IMG/VR virus record: IMGVR_UViG_3300048927_000250
Location: 1 to 64,000 of that record
Length of the DNA stretch: 64,000 nucleotides
Source: a virus
Direction: 5' to 3' (one strand)
Shown here: in pieces, positions 39,879-49,311 of the stretch
Layout of the letters: every line of letters starts with the position of its first letter
How positions within the stretch are numbered: position 1 is the first letter of the stretch
The notes under the pieces: generated by a model
Databases searched by the model: none
Told to the model about the DNA's origin: nothing
What the model saw: only the letters and a program-made list of their open reading frames with translations
Program-made: the position numbers and the translations under genes

Positions 39879-40607
39879 TTACCAGCGCGATGTCCAATCC
39901 GGCGCGCCGTCGTAGTTCAACAACGCAGCTTTTCTTTTTTTCCAGGTTTCATACGCTTCACGCGTAATCGCTTCATATCTAATCTCTTGCTGCTGGTAGC
40001 GGTTCGAGTAGTAAGAATCGAAGAACGGAATCGAGAAGTGATGGAACCCTTTTAATAGCCCGAGGGTGTTATCCCACGGCACCTCCTGGTCCCCGAAGAT
40101 TTCCAGATAGATGTCGACTTCCACGTTAATGGCGTGGTCATCTTTCTGAATCTTGATGGCCTGAATAAAGAACTTCCCGACTTGTTGCGCCGGGTATTGC
40201 TGCCCTTCTTCCAGGTAGTCCACCAACCACCGCTCACGGCACCACTTCGCCATCGGAGCCATGGACGGTTTAGGGAACACCGAACTCTGGTACGGGATAG
40301 CGTAGAGGGTGTAACCCCCCAGCCAGTCATCGTCCCCGGCACAGGTCGCCCGGTCTTTCAGGTAGTCGCGGGCCATAACGGCATAACCGCGGATACAATC
40401 AAGAATGGTCACCCCAGTACAGACGCGCGGAACAAGTTCGTCCTCCGACTCCATCGTTCGTTGAATCTTGCGTGGGGAGAACACCTCAATTGTCTTGTTG
40501 GGGGAAACGTGGTACGTGACCCCGGGCTTGGGGTCAAGTTCCAATCCTTGCAGCACGTGAGGAGGTTGACGCAGGAGGTAACGCAGCATTTCTACTTCAT
40601 GGTCCAT
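39879..40607 (-). CDS. Putative virion protein
   Basis: 242 residues from the ATG at 40607 (GAGG upstream). Helical and basic, starts MDHEVEMLRYLLRQ. No family. Position between the protease and other block genes suggests a head protein. Confidence 0.5.
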   Translation of the reverse strand: MDHEVEMLRYLLRQPPHVLQGLELDPKPGVTYHVSPNKTIEVFSPRKIQRTMESEDELVPRVCTGVTILDCIRGYAVMARDYLKDRATCAGDDDWLGGYTLYAIPYQSSVFPKPSMAPMAKWCRERWLVDYLEEGQQYPAQQVGKFFIQAIKIQKDDHAINVEVDIYLEIFGDQEVPWDNTLGLLKGFHHFSIPFFDSYYSNRYQQQEIRYEAITREAYETWKKRKAALLNYDGAPDWTSRW

Positions 40608-40619
40608 TGTGCGCCTCAC

Positions 40620-41345
40620 TTACGTTCGAAGGATAGATTCCATTTTACTGACTTTGTCGCTAGGGTTCACGATTGCCGAATCAAGGCCTTCCGCCATGTA
40701 ACTACCGGTTACCTTCGCCGTGGTGTCCTGTGCCCCGAACTCTACGTTACGGAGCGGAACCCACGCTACCCGGTCAGAGACGTCTTCCGCTACCTTCTTC
40801 AGGATTTCACGGATAGGACGACGGCGGTCAGCCATCATGCGAGCAATCTGCGCAATAACCATTTCCCCTACCGCAGGCGTTAACACCAGACTGGACCCGG
40901 CGTACTTCAACATCAGGTTGAAGAACTCACCCAGGTCTTCGTAGGTGTAATACCACGGAATACGGCCACGCGCCACAATCTCTTCAACCAGGTAATAAAG
41001 GAGGATGTTATCCTTCACCAGGTCAGTGGACTTCACGAGGATTTGTCCCGGTTGGAACCGGAACTCGTAGTACTCGCGTTCGTCAATGGTCGTGGTCACC
41101 GTCTCAGCAGGATTCAAACGAATCATCGCCGGGATAGTGTAAACGCCGTACTCGCCGCTATCGAGGATTACCGAGAAGAACCCCATGGACAGAGTGTCCC
41201 GTCCCATTGTCAGCAACTGCTTCGAACGGAAGGTTTCCGGGACGTGAATCCTACAGGGTTTGAGGACTGCAAGAGACCCGTCCGGGAGTTCTTTCAAGGC
41301 AGCGACAACGACGGCGGGATTACGTTTCAGTTTGGTAATGTCCAT
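40620..41345 (-). CDS. Putative virion protein
   Basis: 241 residues. Beta-rich start (GSLAVLKPCRIHVPETFRSK), then helical (YEDLGEFFNLMLKY, DRRRPIREILKKV). Not recognised; in the same run as the protease and polymerase genes, where phiKZ-type phages keep head-associated proteins. Confidence 0.5.
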   Translation of the reverse strand: MDITKLKRNPAVVVAALKELPDGSLAVLKPCRIHVPETFRSKQLLTMGRDTLSMGFFSVILDSGEYGVYTIPAMIRLNPAETVTTTIDEREYYEFRFQPGQILVKSTDLVKDNILLYYLVEEIVARGRIPWYYTYEDLGEFFNLMLKYAGSSLVLTPAVGEMVIAQIARMMADRRRPIREILKKVAEDVSDRVAWVPLRNVEFGAQDTTAKVTGSYMAEGLDSAIVNPSDKVSKMESILRT

Positions 41346-41359
41346 CGTTGTCCCTTAGC

Positions 41360-42850
41360 TTATTGCGTGATGGTGAAGTTAGCCGCAGACCATTTGGCCA
41401 TGTAGCGCAGGGCTGCATACCAGGCCGCATGTGCCGGGTGCGCTTCGCCATCTTCCAGCTCTTCGTTGATGGTGTCGATAATACCGCGGGCGTCAACAAA
41501 GTTGAAGACGTGGGCGCAGACTTTATCTTTCACCAGGTCGTACACGTTCGGGGTGTCCTGAACGTCCCAACCTTTAAAGAAGGCAGGAAGGTCTTGCATC
41601 GCAGAACGCATTTCTGCAACTTTCGCTACGCGGTCTTCACCGGCAGGGAATTGGTCAGCAGGTAGCGCACGGATACGCGCATCCGCACAGTGGATAAGAC
41701 CTTCACCGATACGGGTGAGGATAGTCTTACGACTGAACGCTTCACGCTCGTCGGTCAACTTTTTCCACAGGCTGGCGAAGTGGTCTTTGTTCTGCAAGTA
41801 CTCAGACAGGAACATCACCGGTTTGTCAGTGGTCGCGCCACCAATCAATGCTTCCGGGGAACCGCCCTGGTCGAGGAACTTACGGTACACTTCAGCGAAC
41901 ACTACCACCTGACCATCACCGTCACGGAACTGGAAGGTACCAGCACGTGGACGACGGATAACCATTTTACCGGCGTTGATGGCATCGTCATACTGGCGCA
42001 GGGCCATATGCGCAATCAAGCCAACCTGGTTACGTAACGCACCCATGGCGTTCTCGTACTCAGCCAGACCCAGACCAGTGCCTTCCAGCGGGTCGGTGAC
42101 CAGAGAGTCAACCAGGAAGTACAGGATAATACCGAGGTCGGCGTTTTCCTGGGTGAACGGCATCAGGGTAAAGGTGCCGCTTGGGGTTTTCTGGAGCAGA
42201 CGGTAAATCTCGTCGTTCATGCTCGTTGGGGAACGGTCGTACTCGCCACGGAACACCGCGTTGTACAACTTGGTTACCACACCCGTGCCGTATTTACCGA
42301 TGGACGCAGCCAACGCATCGTCGAGTTCTGGGATGCCGGTGTGCATTCCACCAATCAGACGGTTCTCTTCACGCTCCGGCGCATTACGCACCAGTTTGTT
42401 CAGTTCCTGTTTGACTTTGAACTTACTAACGATTTCACGCACCAGGGCAGACTTCACCAGCGGAGACGGTTCGTACTGCACCACTTCCAGGTCACGCGGC
42501 TCGCTGTCTTTCACTTTCTCCAGCACGTCGCTCGAGATTTGTGAAATAACTGGCAGCACGGTGTTACGCACGTAGCTCATCTGGGTGACCAGACCTTCCA
42601 GCAATACTTCACTGGCATCGGCTACTGCGGCTTCATGTTGACTGAACCCATCGTCAGAAGTCACATCGGCCGTGACCGCCACTTCTTCGACGTAGCTTTC
42701 CAGCGATACCTGTTGACCCTGCTTACGCACCATCGGCAGCGAATAACGCACGGCGTCATCAAACAGCGTTGGGTTCGGGTTGGTGATTTTCAGGCTTTCG
42801 GTGTTGACTGCCAACAGGCGCGCCAACTCAAGGGATGGACGGCTTAACAT
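41360..42850 (-). CDS. Putative virion head protein
   Basis: 496 residues, mostly helical and acidic at the front (SLESYVEEVAVTADVTSDDG). In related phages the large protein at this position is head-associated and cut by the prohead protease at A-x-E type sites; such triplets occur here but prove nothing alone. No enzyme motif. Confidence 0.55.
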   Translation of the reverse strand: MLSRPSLELARLLAVNTESLKITNPNPTLFDDAVRYSLPMVRKQGQQVSLESYVEEVAVTADVTSDDGFSQHEAAVADASEVLLEGLVTQMSYVRNTVLPVISQISSDVLEKVKDSEPRDLEVVQYEPSPLVKSALVREIVSKFKVKQELNKLVRNAPEREENRLIGGMHTGIPELDDALAASIGKYGTGVVTKLYNAVFRGEYDRSPTSMNDEIYRLLQKTPSGTFTLMPFTQENADLGIILYFLVDSLVTDPLEGTGLGLAEYENAMGALRNQVGLIAHMALRQYDDAINAGKMVIRRPRAGTFQFRDGDGQVVVFAEVYRKFLDQGGSPEALIGGATTDKPVMFLSEYLQNKDHFASLWKKLTDEREAFSRKTILTRIGEGLIHCADARIRALPADQFPAGEDRVAKVAEMRSAMQDLPAFFKGWDVQDTPNVYDLVKDKVCAHVFNFVDARGIIDTINEELEDGEAHPAHAAWYAALRYMAKWSAANFTITQ

Positions 42851-42851
42851 T

Positions 42852-43061
42852 TTACGCCACCTCCTTCATGAGGGCTTGCGCATTAACGGCGTTGCCCAGA
42901 GCAGCAGCCACTTGTTCGCGAACCCATTGGGCTTTATTCATCCCCGGTGGAATCGCGTCTTCCGGAATCTGGAAGTCCTCGGAGTTGTTCTTCAGCAGCA
43001 CGCGACTCTGAATTTCAATCAGGTTCGCAAACAGTGCTGTCTTCTGTTCGTTATCGTTCAT
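42852..43061 (-). CDS. Small hypothetical protein
   Basis: 69 residues from the ATG at 43061 (AAGGA upstream), one base from the next gene. Helical (NEQKTALFANLIEIQSRVLL). Not recognised. Confidence 0.6.
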   Translation of the reverse strand: MNDNEQKTALFANLIEIQSRVLLKNNSEDFQIPEDAIPPGMNKAQWVREQVAAALGNAVNAQALMKEVA

Positions 43062-43088
43062 GGTACCGGTATCCTTAATAAGGAGCAA

Positions 43089-43110
43089 CGAGGGTAGGGC
43101 CCTACCCTCG
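43089..43110 (-). other. Perfect 22-base inverted repeat
   Basis: CGAGGGTAGGGCCCTACCCTCG between the polymerase beta gene and the small gene. No T run on the minus strand. Possible processing, partial termination or dimer-binding site. Confidence 0.5.
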
Positions 43111-43119
43111 TGGGTTGTT

Positions 43120-46100
43120 TTACGCGTTAAACTTCGCCGCCATCTCACGGCCAAGGGCTTCCAGTAAGAGGTTGCCTATACCCATAAGAATTGGTGAGTT
43201 TACAATACGGGCGTTGATGGAGCGGTACGAGAACTGTACGTCCACATCAACCGGTCCCGCCCCCTTAATGACTTCGCCGTCCGTCTGGAAGGTTCCTTCG
43301 ATGGTCCCGGTGATAACCGACTTCAACTGGTTACCGACTACCAGTTTGTCACCATCACCCATCAGCGTTTGACCCGTGATAAAGACACGAATCGCCACCA
43401 TGTTCAGGTCAACCTGCTGACCATCAACACGAGCAGGGGTAGTGATACGACCCGTGGTCGCTGCACCTTTCCCTAACGCCTTCGCCAACCGCGCACGTTG
43501 ACCGTCTGCTTTCGTCGCAATCTTCGAAAGTGACGCTGACATGTCTTCCTTGTCCCCGAAGTAAATCACCTCAATCTTGTCCACGGTACCTTTATACTTG
43601 GCACGTGGCGCTGACCGACTCAGGCGCTTCAGGTTTTCCACCGTTTCATCGTTCAGCGAGGATTGACCCGCCAACGCTTCTTCGATGTAGCAGAGCACGT
43701 CATCAACGTCCAGGACATCACCCACTTTTACTAACTGGTGTGCGTTCTGGTCGAAGTTGAGCAGGATGGTACGGATATGCGAGGTGTTGGCTAACAGTTT
43801 ACCCGACAGGCGACGAGAGATTCGTGAGGAGTCTTCGTAGGTGTCGTTAGTTTCCCACAGGCCAACGTACGCTTGCGCACCGTTCTTCCAGCAGAGGTCC
43901 ATTGGGTTACGCCAGTCACGGGCAAAGAACCCGGTGTTGAACGCAATCCCTGCACCTTCTTTGAACTTCGTCCCCACTTCCAGGTCACAGACCAGGTCGT
44001 GCGGGAAGCACTTACCGGTGACGGTACCAAAACGCCGACCAATCTCGATACGTTCTTCACCCAGTTTCGGGTCGTCATACGTGATAACCACGTACTCGTC
44101 CGTCTTCTCGGTAATCTTACCCGCCGCCTTCGCCGTCTTCGCGAACAGGTCATCCACACGGTGTGCCATGACGCGCTCGTAGCCGGTACGAATCGGGGAG
44201 ATTTCAGTCCCTACCGTAGCAACGGCGTGGTCCTGCTGAATCGAGATAAAGTTTACACGTTTCGGGTCATCGTAGGTGGCGAACGGAGACACCAGTGCCG
44301 ACGTACTCAGCATCCTGGCAGTACCGGTTTCGGCCGCATCTAACCCAACGGTAGTTCCGCGCAGGCTGGTGAGGTTCGGGTTCGCAGACAGGGAGAAGTT
44401 AATCCCCACGTCACCGGAGTCCACTGTGGCTTCCGAACGCGTCCCGACATCGGTTGGGTGGAATGCACGAGTACGGCGAACCATGGAACGCTTAGAGCGC
44501 CCACCGACACCGGAGTACGTTACACTCTCTTTCTCTTTCAGGTTGTGAATCGGGTTCGACTCTTCAACCAGAGAAACCGACGGGTCCTGCTGAATGCTCA
44601 TCAACACGTCAAACGGGTTCACGTCGACTGCGGCTTTACCGCGGTTCGGGTGAGACGCATACTGACGAACCGACTTACAGATGCTGCGATACACGGCACC
44701 GTTCATGCGTTCGTAACCTTTATACAAGGCGTAGTCCGCAGACTGGTCATCCGGGTACTCATCGGTCACGAGATAATGGGCGGCTTTAATCAGCAGCGGG
44801 ACGAAGTTGTCCGGTTCCTTCATCTGGCGTAACACGTCAGCACTAATCGGGTCGATGAACAGTTTATCCAACAGGTCAATCTCACGAAGATGACGCGCAT
44901 TCAAACCGTATTCATTGAACAGCGGGAAGAACGAATCGCGCGAGTCGAAGTCGCTCATTGGCATGGAACGAAGTCCACGACGCCATGCGCTTAATGACCC
45001 CCACACCAGAGAACGGGTTGTACCGTTCTTCGGGAACACCCAGATTTCGTCTTCGAAGGCAATCTCGAATTCTTTATCGGTGGTGTCACGTTTGGTTCCC
45101 TTCACTCGACGACGGTCAGGTCCACCAATCATTTCGGTCAGACCTTTAATCCCAACCAAATACGTCAGCACCGCAGCCAATGGAACTTCTTCGCCTAACA
45201 CGGTCACCGTAGCAATCTCGGTCGGTTCCTTCGCAGGGTCCATCCCCACGAATTCCGCGAACGACCCAATGGTCTTCATCTCTGGGCTGAGACCGTTGTA
45301 CAGATAACCGTTGTGGTCCATGTACAACACGCCGTTCCCTTTCAATGCTTTCGCCACAGGCACGTAATCGCTACTCTTTGGCGTGGCACCAAAGTTGTTC
45401 ATGATGTTCGGGTAGTCGAAGAAGAACTGATACCCCTTCGTCTGGAACTCCACGAACTCCATGGCCACTGCCGAGTACGTACGCGGCACCGGTTGTTGCG
45501 GCGCATAGCTCTTACCGTACACCACTTTCTCAATCGTTGCCGACTCAGAGAGGATGTTGGCACGCATCCCGTCAGTTAACCACGTCCCGTAGTTATCCAC
45601 CTTCTTCCCACTGCGCATGACCATCAGTTTGTTCGGGTAGTAGGTCGAGAGGGACACCTGGTTATCCGCAATCTTACGGATAGGTTTGTCAGTACGCAGC
45701 TTACGCATGTAGTACTTAACGCCACCCACCATGTATTTCCCGCTTTCCTGAATCACAGGGAGCTGGAACTTCACAGGCGTTGAAATACCAGAGACCGGGT
45801 TGAACTTCAGGACGTAGCTGTTCAGGTCGTTCAGGGCGTCGGTATTACGTTCGACATCATACTGCGTAATCGCGAAGCCTGCCTTCTGGAAGTGCATCAC
45901 CATACGCGCGGTGTCTTTGTGGAACACCTCTTTGATGTAGACCGGGTCGTAATCCATCAGGGTGGACTCGAGCATCGACTTATCCGGGACGTGTTCGTTG
46001 TCCGGAATCTTCCTTGGTTTGAAGTCCCACAGCTTACCGTGCGGAATGTCCATGAACTCGGCCAGCGTCTTGCTGGTCCCGTCATCGAACGGTGCAGGAA

Positions 46101-47634
46101 GCTCCTTGTAACGCTCAGCCATCTTCAGGAAGCGACGACGTTCTGCCACGGACAACACGCCCTGTGAGAGCAGCTCTTGCGTCTGGGCATCAATCCCGGC
46201 AACCAGTGGGTCGGTGTTGTTCACCATCACTGGTACCTGAACGTCTTCCTCTACTTCTACCGGAATACTCACCGAGTGTGGTTGTTTCACCGGCTCGTTG
46301 GTTTTACCCAACACCGATTTCACCGTCAGCTTTTTCCCTGCACCCGCAGCACCCAACGTCTGCCCTGGATTCACCGTGGGCGCAATACCGGTCGTAGGGT
46401 CACTGGAGACTTCGGCTTGCACCGTGTTCTCTCCGCTGTCACCCGTCACGGCTAACGCCACCGGTTCGTCCTCGGTGTTATCAGGAATACTTTCCAGTAC
46501 ACGCGCAGGGTCAGCAACGGAACGCAGTGCAGTCATGGAAGAGAGGTAAACTGAGAAGTTCTTGGACAGTGCACTGAAGCCCAACCCTTGTTTCCCTTGC
46601 TCTTTGTCTTCCCGGAACCCGTTCATGCGCCCCAGGTTCAACACGGAGAACTTACCGGACTCGGTGAACACCAAGTTCACTTTATCCAGATGCTCTTCCG
46701 GGATTAACCCCATCAGGGAATCAGCGCGGTTATCCGAAAGCCATTTCCACATGTCCGCAATCAACAGCTGGGTGTCATTCTCAAACAACCCGAGCGTCAT
46801 GCGCGACATCTCTTCCACCGAGACACCCGATTCCATTGCAATCGAGTCACCCACGTTGAAGTGGAGTTCCATGTCGGTATCGAGAGGCGTTTCGTCGAAG
46901 CTTTCCAGGCCCGTGTCATCGTCCGCGTAAAGGTCAGGGTGCGCCGCACGGAACATATCGCCCCATGTATCGAACTCTTGCTCTTCACGGTTCTGGCGGT
47001 GGTCCTGGAGCGTATCCTGAAGGCTGTGTGACAATGGAGCAAAGATTTGCGCCAGTGACATGGATTCGATAGCCCGATTCAGGTGCATACGCAGCGGAAT
47101 CTTCTCCGGCAGACGAACAATGATAAAGTGGTTACGGTCTGATTCCCCGACCACCTTCGCAATGTTCCCGTACACCGAACGCATCATGTTCTTAAAACGG
47201 TACAGGCGCGTTAACGGCAGCGGTGCGTACTTATACTGCAACGGAGCCAGACCGTAGTTGAACATAATCGGAACCTTCCGGTCCTGAAGCACACGTTCCC
47301 AGTTATCCACCCGGCGGAATTCCGGGTGCTTACGCAGGTAGGTGCGAATCAGGTTGGTCAGGTTCACCGAACCAATGCGACGGACGTTCCCTTCCAGACT
47401 GTTCAACTCACCTAACGTATCCACCGAGAGCAGATACGGTTTCTTGTTCGACAGGCGAACAGGGAAGAAGTTGATATCCGGACCAAAGTCGGCCATCGAC
47501 TGGGGGATATAATGGTAGACTGCGTTTTTAGGCGCAGCCCAGTTCTCAAGGTCGAACAGGCGGGGCATCCCAAGGTTGCCCACCGCCTTCACCCCGAACC
47601 GACGATAGAAGTCGGTGATTTCGAGTTCGGTCAT
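43120..47634 (-). CDS. RNA polymerase beta-subunit-like protein
   Basis: 1504 residues in one unsplit frame, longer than E. coli RpoB (1342). Landmarks in order: YMVGGVKYYMRKLRTDKPIR near 640, the fork/Rif-region-like GVGGRSKRSMVRRTRAFHP and GVGINFSLSANPN-type segment near 1040-1075, then QDHAVATVGTEISPIRTGYE near 1125, and MGDGDKLVVGNQLKS near 1425 (RpoB: GDKVVVGHK). With the beta-prime-like protein upstream it should form part of a multisubunit virion RNA polymerase. In many phiKZ relatives beta is split; here it appears whole. The missing beta-prime C-half must lie outside the window. Confidence 0.8.
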   Translation of the reverse strand: MTELEITDFYRRFGVKAVGNLGMPRLFDLENWAAPKNAVYHYIPQSMADFGPDINFFPVRLSNKKPYLLSVDTLGELNSLEGNVRRIGSVNLTNLIRTYLRKHPEFRRVDNWERVLQDRKVPIMFNYGLAPLQYKYAPLPLTRLYRFKNMMRSVYGNIAKVVGESDRNHFIIVRLPEKIPLRMHLNRAIESMSLAQIFAPLSHSLQDTLQDHRQNREEQEFDTWGDMFRAAHPDLYADDDTGLESFDETPLDTDMELHFNVGDSIAMESGVSVEEMSRMTLGLFENDTQLLIADMWKWLSDNRADSLMGLIPEEHLDKVNLVFTESGKFSVLNLGRMNGFREDKEQGKQGLGFSALSKNFSVYLSSMTALRSVADPARVLESIPDNTEDEPVALAVTGDSGENTVQAEVSSDPTTGIAPTVNPGQTLGAAGAGKKLTVKSVLGKTNEPVKQPHSVSIPVEVEEDVQVPVMVNNTDPLVAGIDAQTQELLSQGVLSVAERRRFLKMAERYKELPAPFDDGTSKTLAEFMDIPHGKLWDFKPRKIPDNEHVPDKSMLESTLMDYDPVYIKEVFHKDTARMVMHFQKAGFAITQYDVERNTDALNDLNSYVLKFNPVSGISTPVKFQLPVIQESGKYMVGGVKYYMRKLRTDKPIRKIADNQVSLSTYYPNKLMVMRSGKKVDNYGTWLTDGMRANILSESATIEKVVYGKSYAPQQPVPRTYSAVAMEFVEFQTKGYQFFFDYPNIMNNFGATPKSSDYVPVAKALKGNGVLYMDHNGYLYNGLSPEMKTIGSFAEFVGMDPAKEPTEIATVTVLGEEVPLAAVLTYLVGIKGLTEMIGGPDRRRVKGTKRDTTDKEFEIAFEDEIWVFPKNGTTRSLVWGSLSAWRRGLRSMPMSDFDSRDSFFPLFNEYGLNARHLREIDLLDKLFIDPISADVLRQMKEPDNFVPLLIKAAHYLVTDEYPDDQSADYALYKGYERMNGAVYRSICKSVRQYASHPNRGKAAVDVNPFDVLMSIQQDPSVSLVEESNPIHNLKEKESVTYSGVGGRSKRSMVRRTRAFHPTDVGTRSEATVDSGDVGINFSLSANPNLTSLRGTTVGLDAAETGTARMLSTSALVSPFATYDDPKRVNFISIQQDHAVATVGTEISPIRTGYERVMAHRVDDLFAKTAKAAGKITEKTDEYVVITYDDPKLGEERIEIGRRFGTVTGKCFPHDLVCDLEVGTKFKEGAGIAFNTGFFARDWRNPMDLCWKNGAQAYVGLWETNDTYEDSSRISRRLSGKLLANTSHIRTILLNFDQNAHQLVKVGDVLDVDDVLCYIEEALAGQSSLNDETVENLKRLSRSAPRAKYKGTVDKIEVIYFGDKEDMSASLSKIATKADGQRARLAKALGKGAATTGRITTPARVDGQQVDLNMVAIRVFITGQTLMGDGDKLVVGNQLKSVITGTIEGTFQTDGEVIKGAGPVDVDVQFSYRSINARIVNSPILMGIGNLLLEALGREMAAKFNA

Positions 47635-47641
47635 TGTCCGA

Positions 47642-49270
47642 TTATCCTGTAATGTTGCTCAGCAAGAGTTCCACGTTGTCTACCACCGCTGTACGCTTGA
47701 GGCGACCATCGACGTGCACGAACCACTCTTTCTGACGGCGCAGTTTGGCAAACTCTTGGTTCGCTTCACGGCTGTAAGTGGCAGTCCAGGTCATACGGTC
47801 ACCATCGTGGTCGGCCGTTAACCCTTTCAGGTTGGCCAGATGCGGTGACAGGGTTTCAATGAACGTGGCATCAATAGACTGGTCCGGGAACGCCGTTGCT
47901 ACGAAGTCATCGCCCATTCGTTTCCAGTCATCGCCCAATTCAGGAATCATGGTCGAAGTGGTCGTGGTGAGCAAACGCATGTAGGCAACCAGCGTCGAGC
48001 CGTCCCCTGCTACTGGGTAACGTGTTGAAATTCCGGAGAACTCATGCCAGTGACGGTACCCACTAAGATAGATGAGGGTCGTCAAATTTAACGGATAGAC
48101 TTTCGCTTTGTCGAAGCCGTCAGGGAGTTCGTTGATGTCGGAGAACACCTTGAACCCTTGTGGGCCTACGTAGACCAGCCCGAGGTAATAGCCGTCGATA
48201 CGAATGGGACGTTGGCGGTATTCCTTCTTCGCCAGTTTATTGACCAGCGACTCCAGGCCTTCGCGAGTTGAGTATTTCTCGAAGTCTTCCACCGAGACCG
48301 AGACCCGTTCCGCGTTCAGGGTCTTGGCGTTAGTCAGGAACACGTCCGACCCCGCCTCCCCGCCGAACTTCTTCCCGAGCCAACCCGTACGCAGGTAGTA
48401 GATGGTTTGCGGCAGGACAGACTTCACTCCCTGGAACAACCCCATCTGAATGTCATCAATCCCCGGGGCGTCTTTTGCTCCTAACCGACTGGTGGTAACA
48501 ATCATCGGGGAGATAACGTTCGCCGTCCCGTTACGAACCTTACGTGATGCCCACTTCCCGAGCGCCATCCCGCCTTTCCCGTCGATAAAGTTGATAACCA
48601 TATCGTAGAGTTGGCTAAAAGCGTTCTGTAAGGCCATACGCGGCACGTTCAGTACCGGGTCGTTCTTACTGGTTTCGGTAATGCTGATACTGTTGGAGGT
48701 GGCAATCATGCTGCGATAGAAGCTGTTGATTTCATCCTCACTGGTCCGCCCGGTACCCGGGTCAACCTGGATGTCACGTAAACCGGCAGGCATCACCAGG
48801 ACGTGTTTCGTCGTGGCGTTCTCACGGTTCTTGTCAATCAGCTGGATACGCATGTTACGTATAGACGAGTCACCCGGGGTAAAGACCAGTTCCGGGAAGT
48901 ACTTCATGAAGAAAGCAAACCCGGTGTCACCCTCGATAGGGTCAGACGGCACAAAGTCTTTCGCTTCTGCGTTCCACACTGCGTAACGTTTACCGGAAAT
49001 GACGTCCAGGTACAAACGCTTCAGGGTACCCAGGCGTTTGAGAATCAGTGGGTGGAAGATTGAGGTGTGCAGCTCGATGTAACTGAAACGTTTATCGCGT
49101 TCCTTGCTGCCGAGGGGACCAAACGTTTCCACGCTGAACAACCCGTCCTTATTAAGGTTGTTTGTCCCGGTCTCAAAGATTTCCCCGGTCGTCGTCGGTC
49201 GCATCGACCTTAGCAGCTCTGGGGTAACGCGGAGCAGCCAGACGTTGAAGGGTACGGTATTAAGACGCAT
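47642..49270 (-). CDS. RNA polymerase beta-prime N-half-like protein
   Basis: 542 residues. Near residue 487 lies ADHDGDRM, the equivalent of the catalytic NADFDGD loop that holds the active-site Mg ions (three aspartates kept). Upstream are GLFSVETFGPLGSKERDKRF and SIFHPLILKRLGTLKRLY, typical of the zinc-less N-terminal part of beta-prime. About the first half of RpoC in size; bridge helix and trigger loop are absent. Seven bases from the beta gene, divergent from the giant tail gene. Confidence 0.8.
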   Translation of the reverse strand: MRLNTVPFNVWLLRVTPELLRSMRPTTTGEIFETGTNNLNKDGLFSVETFGPLGSKERDKRFSYIELHTSIFHPLILKRLGTLKRLYLDVISGKRYAVWNAEAKDFVPSDPIEGDTGFAFFMKYFPELVFTPGDSSIRNMRIQLIDKNRENATTKHVLVMPAGLRDIQVDPGTGRTSEDEINSFYRSMIATSNSISITETSKNDPVLNVPRMALQNAFSQLYDMVINFIDGKGGMALGKWASRKVRNGTANVISPMIVTTSRLGAKDAPGIDDIQMGLFQGVKSVLPQTIYYLRTGWLGKKFGGEAGSDVFLTNAKTLNAERVSVSVEDFEKYSTREGLESLVNKLAKKEYRQRPIRIDGYYLGLVYVGPQGFKVFSDINELPDGFDKAKVYPLNLTTLIYLSGYRHWHEFSGISTRYPVAGDGSTLVAYMRLLTTTTSTMIPELGDDWKRMGDDFVATAFPDQSIDATFIETLSPHLANLKGLTADHDGDRMTWTATYSREANQEFAKLRRQKEWFVHVDGRLKRTAVVDNVELLLSNITG

Positions 49271-49311
49271 CTTATGGAGTCCCCATGTGAGTTCAGTTGA
49301 GGGAAAGTTTT

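Noticed and set aside
40134-40883. 249-codon plus-strand frame opposite two minus genes
   Set aside because: It spans the junction of two coupled minus genes and lacks any start signal.
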